Part shown: positions 59,010 through 64,000 of the stretch, one piece after another
Layout: the number at the start of each line of letters is the position of its first letter
Position numbering within the stretch: the first letter of the stretch is position 1
DNA from: Streptococcus pyogenes
GTDB taxonomy: Bacteria; Bacillota; Bacilli; Lactobacillales; Streptococcaceae
DNA length: 64,000 nucleotides
Direction of reading: 5' to 3'
NCBI RefSeq assembly: GCF_002055535.1
Contig: NZ_LN831034.1
Location: 496,001-560,000, forward strand
The notes under the pieces: generated by a model
Seen by the model: the letters and a program-made list of their open reading frames with translations, nothing else
What the model was told of the DNA's origin: nothing
Database searches by the model: none
Translations under genes and position numbers: made by a program

Positions 59010-62000
59010 ATGGGGAATATAGGTGATTTGGTAGCAACAGCTACATTAGACATATCGCCCTTTATGTCAAACACAAGAAACCTAAAAACCTACATGAAAG
59101 GCTTAGATAACTCGTTAAAAGCAGTTGAAAAGAGCTTTCAAGGGCATGGCGGGCGGATTAAAGGTCTTAAAGCGGTCTATGCTGAAACAGGTAGTGCATT
59201 AAAAGGTTACCAAGAATTACTAAAAACTCAGTCACAAAAATATAGCGACCTAAAAAAAGAGATAGGTGATGTTAATAACGCTACTGCTGAGCAAAAACAA
59301 AAATTAATTGGCGCTAAATCAGCCATGCTAGAAACAGCAGCGCAAGTGGCGGAATTGCAAAACAGATTACGAGCTTTAGCCACTGAAACTAGCGTCTTTA
59401 CAAGATTTGGTAAAGCTGCTGAAAGAATTGGCGGGAAGATGAAGTCATTCGGCGATTCTGTCGCCGGTGTAGGTGCTGCATTTACAAGAGGAGTTACAGC
59501 TCCGATTGTTGCAGGAGCTGGTTATGCTATTAAAGCGGCTGTCGATTATGAATCTGCTTTTGCCGGTGTCAAGAAAACCGTGGATGAAACGGCGACGGTA
59601 TCCTATGCTAAGTTGTCGCAAGGCATTAGACAAATGGCCAAAGAGTTGCCAGCCAGTGCTGTTGAAATCGCTCACGTTGCAGAAGCAGCAGGTCAATTAG
59701 GAGTTAAGACAGGAGATATTCTTAGTTTCTCTCGTACAATGATTGATTTAGGAGAATCTACCAATTTATCCGCAGAAGAAGCGGCGACGTCTATTGCTAA
59801 AATTGCAAACATTACAGGTCTGGCTTCATCGGAGTATTCTCGCTTTGGTAGTGCTGTTGTCGCGTTGGGTAATAACTTCGCAACAACTGAACGAGACATC
59901 GTAGCGATGACAAACCGTATCGCCGCGTCTGGTAAGCTTGCAGGCTTAACAAACCAAGAAATGCTTGCCTTAGCAACTGCTATGTCAAGCGTTGGTATCG
60001 AGGCGGAAGCTGGTGGTACAGCAATGACTCAATCATTATCAGCTATTGAACGTGCAGTCGCATCTGGAGGCGATAATTTAAATAAATTTGCTCAGATAGC
60101 TAACATGTCCTCAGCCGATTTTGCTAGAGCGTGGAAAGAAAAGCCAATTGTCGCATTGCAAGAGTTTATTAAGGGGCTTGGTCAACTTGATAAAAAAGGC
60201 GAAAGTGCCACAAAAGTACTTGATGAGTTAGGATTAAGCGGTATTCGCCAGTCTAACATGTTGAAATCATTAGGTTTAGCATCTGAAACATTAGGCAAGG
60301 CACTTGGAATTTCCAATAAGGCTTGGAAAGAAAACACGGCGTTGACTGACGAAGCTAACAAACGTTACGAGACAACAGAGTCTAAGCTGAAAATGCTTAA
60401 AAACGAAGTCAATGATGTAGCCATAGAATTTGGTGGTCCTTTGGTTGACGCTCTGAGAAACGGGCTCGAAGCAGGGAAGCCAATCATCCAAATGGCGGCT
60501 GACTTAGCTAAACAATTTAACTCGCTCGACAAAGAGCAACAACAGCAAATTATCAAGTGGGGACTTATTGCAGCCGCCGCTGGGCCGGCTTTATCTATTT
60601 TGGGTAAGGGTATTGGTGTTATCGGCGGAACCATTCAAGCTATCGGCAAGATGAGCAAAGGAATTGGTGCTTTATCTGGTTGGCTACGCACGTTTAAAGC
60701 CGGTGCAGTAGCAGCAAGTGTTGGAGCTGAAGCTGCCACAGCTTCTATGGGCAGTTTGACTGGCGCGGTTGCCTTATTAAGCAACCCGGTAACGTGGGGT
60801 GTTTTGCTAGGTGGCGCAGCTGTTATTGGTATTGGTTTAATTGCTGATAGCATGTATAAAGCCCAAAAACGCACGGAAGAGTGGGGAACCGCTGTTTCCG
60901 CGACAGAAGCAACTGCACTAAGTAACTTTAAGAAAAAAGTTGACGAAACTAACACTTCTTTGCAAATGTTCGAGGCAGGCGCAGGTAGCGTTAAGAAAGT
61001 GACTGAAGCTTTTGATGATTTGGTCGGAAGTATTGAAAAGTTAGCTCAATCAAAATTAGATAAGAATATAAACTTAGCTAAAAAATTAGGATTGTCAGAA
61101 GAAACCATAAATGCTTTGAAATCCAAAACTGAATCAGTAGTTAACAATGTTAAAAGCATGAACACCCAGATTAAAGCAATCATGGAGAAGCACAATGGTG
61201 ACATGAGCCAGTTGTCAAGCGCTGAAAAAGAACTTGTTTTGCGAAATCAGAGAGAAATGATTATTGCTCAACTTGATTTAATGAAGTTTTCTGCATCAGA
61301 AAAGAAAGCTTTAACAGCAGCTTTGAATAACGAGTTAGATGCGCTAAATGCAAGGCAGTTGGAAAAAGTATCTGAAAACACTGTTAAGATGCTCGATAAA
61401 GAAAATTCTGCATATAAAACAAAAAAAGCAGAGTTAAAAGAGATTTTGAAGCAATTTGGCAGCGACACTAGTAAATTGAGTGCTGAAGAGTTGGCTGCTA
61501 GACAGGAAGTTTTGAATAGACTTACCGAACTTAATATGCAGCACAACCTAAAAACCAAAGCTTTGAATGATCAGTATCTTGCTATTCAGAGGGAGCGTGT
61601 CCAACGGTTAAAAGAATCTGGCAAAAGTCAAGAAGAAATCCACCAAGGGATAAGCCAAATGGCATCAGATATGGCACAAAAGCTTGGTATTAGCTACGAT
61701 GATGCTTATCGTAAACTAGCCTATTACACCGAAAAATCTGGCGAAACGTTGAAAGTTTTATCACGTAATACCGCTAATGCCACGGCAGAGGTTGCAGCTG
61801 CTAACGCTCAATGGGATAGTTTGTTTACGAGCGACAACCCACAACAAAGTTTAAATGAATTGTTATCAACGGCAGAAGGTTGGAACAGTTTTGAAATCAT
61901 GGTTAAGAACGCTGATGTTGAACCGACGGGGAGAGCCGCACTTGCTGAAATGCTAGTAGCTGGTGGCCAATGGCAAAACATGACGTTAGAACAGAAAAAA

Positions 62001-62933
62001 TTGGTTGTGGATGGTCAACAGGCTATGCTTGAAATCTTTGATAGCAAAGAATTACTAGCACAATGGCAAGCGTTGACACCGGAAGAAAAAGTTCTGTTAG
62101 CGAAAAACTTAACACAAGAACCAACTATGTCCGCTCAACAAGCTCTTGATAGCGTTAAACAAACAGTACCTGCTGATGTGAATGCTACGGATAAAACAGC
62201 TGGTGATACTCAGTCGGCGCAAAGTAAGATTGATAATGTCAAGCAGAAAGCGCCAGCCGATGTGAAGGCATCGGATAAGACTGGACCAGATGTTGCAAGC
62301 GCCAATAGGGCAGTCAATAGTCCTAAACAAAATAGTCCAGCTGTTATCAGAGCACAAGATAACGCAAGCGGCGTTGCAGAAAATGTTATATGGTCACTGG
62401 CTAGAATCCCAAGAAGTGTTACAACAACCATTACAACGTTTGTCCGTAAGATTTTCGGACATGAAAAAGGAACTGATTTCCACCCCGGCGGTCTAGCTAT
62501 GGTCAATGACCAAAAAGGGGCGCTATATAGAGAGTTAGTTACCTTACCGACTGGAGAATCATTTATCCCAACTGGTCGAAACGTTATCCTCCCTCTACCG
62601 AGAGGGTCAAAAGTTTTAAAGGCCAGCCGAACAAAACAGTTATTCCCGCACTATGCAAATGGAATAGGTTTTGATGATACAAAAATCGCTAGCTTAACAA
62701 CTCGTCTTAAATCTGTGCAAGATAAAGGAACTGTAGTCGTTAACGCTGATCCACAACTTGCCGAGTTGATTAAGCTGCTTAAAGACAGAGATGACAGAAA
62801 TGTCACAAACAACTATACACTAAACGCTACTAATAGCAGTAGTTCAGAAGATATGTTTAGTCAAGAAAACATGAGACGGCTACTCAGAGAATTAGCTTAC
62901 TACACAAAAGGTGAAGAAGGGAGGTTAGCTTAG
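59010..62933 (+). CDS. Tape measure protein
   Basis: 1307 residues. N-terminal coiled coil (about 20-135), then the TMP core (VDETATVSYAKLSQGIRQMA ... VAEAAGQLGVKTGDILSFSR), two glycine/alanine-rich hydrophobic stretches near 540-580 and 600-630, a long coiled coil, repeats of the DVxAxDKT type near 1050-1110, and a C-terminal basic end. At about 0.15 nm per residue it predicts a tail near 195 nm. It also probably helps DNA cross the host membrane. Confidence 0.95.
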   Translation: MGNIGDLVATATLDISPFMSNTRNLKTYMKGLDNSLKAVEKSFQGHGGRIKGLKAVYAETGSALKGYQELLKTQSQKYSDLKKEIGDVNNATAEQKQKLIGAKSAMLETAAQVAELQNRLRALATETSVFTRFGKAAERIGGKMKSFGDSVAGVGAAFTRGVTAPIVAGAGYAIKAAVDYESAFAGVKKTVDETATVSYAKLSQGIRQMAKELPASAVEIAHVAEAAGQLGVKTGDILSFSRTMIDLGESTNLSAEEAATSIAKIANITGLASSEYSRFGSAVVALGNNFATTERDIVAMTNRIAASGKLAGLTNQEMLALATAMSSVGIEAEAGGTAMTQSLSAIERAVASGGDNLNKFAQIANMSSADFARAWKEKPIVALQEFIKGLGQLDKKGESATKVLDELGLSGIRQSNMLKSLGLASETLGKALGISNKAWKENTALTDEANKRYETTESKLKMLKNEVNDVAIEFGGPLVDALRNGLEAGKPIIQMAADLAKQFNSLDKEQQQQIIKWGLIAAAAGPALSILGKGIGVIGGTIQAIGKMSKGIGALSGWLRTFKAGAVAASVGAEAATASMGSLTGAVALLSNPVTWGVLLGGAAVIGIGLIADSMYKAQKRTEEWGTAVSATEATALSNFKKKVDETNTSLQMFEAGAGSVKKVTEAFDDLVGSIEKLAQSKLDKNINLAKKLGLSEETINALKSKTESVVNNVKSMNTQIKAIMEKHNGDMSQLSSAEKELVLRNQREMIIAQLDLMKFSASEKKALTAALNNELDALNARQLEKVSENTVKMLDKENSAYKTKKAELKEILKQFGSDTSKLSAEELAARQEVLNRLTELNMQHNLKTKALNDQYLAIQRERVQRLKESGKSQEEIHQGISQMASDMAQKLGISYDDAYRKLAYYTEKSGETLKVLSRNTANATAEVAAANAQWDSLFTSDNPQQSLNELLSTAEGWNSFEIMVKNADVEPTGRAALAEMLVAGGQWQNMTLEQKKLVVDGQQAMLEIFDSKELLAQWQALTPEEKVLLAKNLTQEPTMSAQQALDSVKQTVPADVNATDKTAGDTQSAQSKIDNVKQKAPADVKASDKTGPDVASANRAVNSPKQNSPAVIRAQDNASGVAENVIWSLARIPRSVTTTITTFVRKIFGHEKGTDFHPGGLAMVNDQKGALYRELVTLPTGESFIPTGRNVILPLPRGSKVLKASRTKQLFPHYANGIGFDDTKIASLTTRLKSVQDKGTVVVNADPQLAELIKLLKDRDDRNVTNNYTLNATNSSSSEDMFSQENMRRLLRELAYYTKGEEGRLA

Positions 62934-63640
62934 TGAGATACATTGAGTTTAACGGCACTAAAAGCGATAGTCTAGGTTTGTTACTAGAACGCGAGCGGTC
63001 TATTAAGTCAACGAGCAACGATGTCAATTTAATAGAAGTCGATGGTCGTGACGGTGTACTTATTAAAGACAACGAACGCTTAAAAGCGGTTGAGCAAGAC
63101 TTTCCTTTTTCGCTGGTTGGTGACGTGACTGCCAATCAACAAAAAATAAGTGAATGGTTGCACGTCAAAGGTTGGCATGACTTAGCTTTGTCTTGGGACA
63201 AGGACTATATCTATCGGGCTAGTGTTGTCAATCTTTTTGAGATAGACGAGATTCTAAAACAATTCGGCAGACTGAAAATCAACTTCTTAATCCACCCTAT
63301 CAAATACTTAAAAACGGGTAAGCAAGAGGTGTCTCTCGTTAATGGTAGTACTCTACAAAATCCCGGCAATGTTCAGGCTAAACCTATCTTAAAAATCAAA
63401 GGTATAGGCAATGGGGTTTTAACCATTAATGGCTTTAAGACAGGGCTGGAAAATGTGCAAGGAGAACTCGTCATAGATATGGAGAGGCATCTGGTCTATA
63501 AAGATGTCTTGTCGGCTTGGGATAATATCGTGCGGACAGAGCGCCACCGCATGCCGTTATTTGACGTTGGACAAAATAAAATCTCGTGGACTGGTAGCTT
63601 TACAATTACCGCAGTGCCAAACTGGGGGGTTAAAGTATGA
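62933..63640 (+). CDS. Distal tail protein (Dit)
   Basis: 235 residues from a GTG overlapping the TMP stop. Start RYIEFNGTKSDSLGLLLERE and EVDGRDGVLIKDNERLKAVE match siphovirus Dit N-domains. It forms the hexameric hub between tube and receptor-binding parts. Confidence 0.88.
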   Translation: MRYIEFNGTKSDSLGLLLERERSIKSTSNDVNLIEVDGRDGVLIKDNERLKAVEQDFPFSLVGDVTANQQKISEWLHVKGWHDLALSWDKDYIYRASVVNLFEIDEILKQFGRLKINFLIHPIKYLKTGKQEVSLVNGSTLQNPGNVQAKPILKIKGIGNGVLTINGFKTGLENVQGELVIDMERHLVYKDVLSAWDNIVRTERHRMPLFDVGQNKISWTGSFTITAVPNWGVKV

Positions 63641-64000
63641 TACCAGTTTTGTATGAGTCTAAGGAAACCAAGTTTAGGACTTTTGGTCTCGGTGAGATTG
63701 CGGATGCTTATGAGGTTAAAGCCACTCGTGAGCGCAATGGTAATTACTCACTGTACATCAAATATCCGCTAGATGGTGTCTTTGCCTCAGTTTTTAAAGA
63801 GGAAATGAAGATTAAGTCTGACGCTGGTCGTAGAACCAAATGGCAGACTTTTGAGATTAATCGGGTACTACGAAATAGTAAAGACCACATCGAGATTTTT
63901 GCGCGTCATATCTCTATGCGCACACAGGATATTGCTTTAAAACCGTTTGTAAACGGTGCGAGCGTAGGAGCCGAATCAGCTTTAGAAATCTGGAAGAAAA
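63637..64000 (+). CDS. Tail-associated lysin/endopeptidase (Tal), 5' part
   Basis: ATGA overlap with Dit; 121 codons visible (MIPVLYESKETKFRTFGLGE ... KDHIEIFARHISMRTQDIAL) before the window ends. This is the gp44-like N-terminal domain of prophage endopeptidase tail proteins. The lytic and receptor-binding parts lie outside. Confidence 0.85.
   Translation, partial: MIPVLYESKETKFRTFGLGEIADAYEVKATRERNGNYSLYIKYPLDGVFASVFKEEMKIKSDAGRRTKWQTFEINRVLRNSKDHIEIFARHISMRTQDIALKPFVNGASVGAESALEIWKK

Larger units (their letters stand above)
33569..64000. mobile_element. Siphovirus-like prophage, left 30 kb
   Basis: Runs from the recombinase at the pepD junction to beyond the window end. Modules in order are integration, lysogeny control, replication/recombination, late regulator, accessory methylase and toxin-antitoxin, cos-type packaging (HNH, TerS, TerL), HK97-type head, and long tail. 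Gene order fits temperate phages of streptococci. Lysis and virulence cargo would be right of the window. Confidence 0.95.

Noticed and set aside
59445..59700. Open frames on both strands inside the tape measure gene
   Set aside because: They are shadows of the long coding frame with low-complexity codons; no RBS or domain.

Overview
The window is a low-GC Firmicute chromosome and fits Streptococcus pyogenes (group A Streptococcus). Supporting signs are the hyaluronan-fragment PTS and uronate locus, the dinG-aspB-asnS and rapZ-yvcK-whiA orders, and a prophage sitting in the first codons of a pepD dipeptidase gene (start Met-Ala-Cys-Thr-Thr-Ile-Leu-Val). From memory, strain SF370 carries prophage 370.1 next to its dipeptidase gene; strain identity cannot be settled from sequence alone.

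Host part, 1-33,550. It opens with a FemAB-type cell-wall ligase and a Cof-type HAD phosphatase, then a 290-bp MITE-like element, an HD phosphohydrolase and a YwiB-like protein. A P-type Ca2+/Mn2+ ATPase follows, behind a yybP-ykoY manganese riboswitch with its terminator. Positions 6,935-17,274 form one hyaluronan-oligosaccharide regulon. The leftward arm holds PTS IIA, unsaturated glucuronyl hydrolase, IIB, IIC, IID, a heparinase II/III-like lyase and the LacI regulator RegR. The rightward arm holds DhuD, DhuI, KdgK and KdgA, which take the unsaturated uronate to pyruvate and glyceraldehyde-3-phosphate. Both divergent promoters have 17-bp spacers, operator-like palindromes and cre-like boxes. 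After a decayed stretch come queG, prfB (with its autoregulatory +1 frameshift), ftsEX, an MBL hydrolase, an acetoin-reductase-like gene broken by an in-frame TGA, dinG, aspB, asnS, rapZ, yvcK and whiA. Several of these genes look leaderless.

Prophage part, about 33,570 to beyond the window end. The genome is siphovirus-like with an HK97-type head. The lysogeny module is a large serine recombinase at the attachment site, a zinc-ribbon membrane protein, a CI-like S24 repressor, three matching operators, a leftward membrane protein, a Cro-like protein and a BRO/KilAC antirepressor. The replication and recombination module has a HTH protein (frameshifted), three 15-bp iterons, a DnaD-domain protein, RecT, a PD-(D/E)XK exonuclease, a RuvC-like resolvase and many small genes. 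An ArpU-type late regulator precedes a 550-bp block of structured non-coding DNA, a D12-class DNA adenine methylase containing a 9-bp minisatellite, and a leftward HicAB module. The late genes run HNH, TerS, TerL, portal, ClpP-like protease, major capsid, connectors, major tail protein, tail chaperones G/GT (-1 frameshift), tape measure, Dit, and the start of the tail endopeptidase. Lysis and toxin genes would lie beyond the window.

The most unusual signal is a set of three tRNA 'top-half' minihelices around the late switch (46,598-46,638; 47,456-47,487; 47,705-47,745). Each has a perfect TTCRANY T-loop and a 12-bp stacked acceptor/T stem, with no D or anticodon arm. A three-way-junction RNA, a hairpin and terminators lie beside the second and third.
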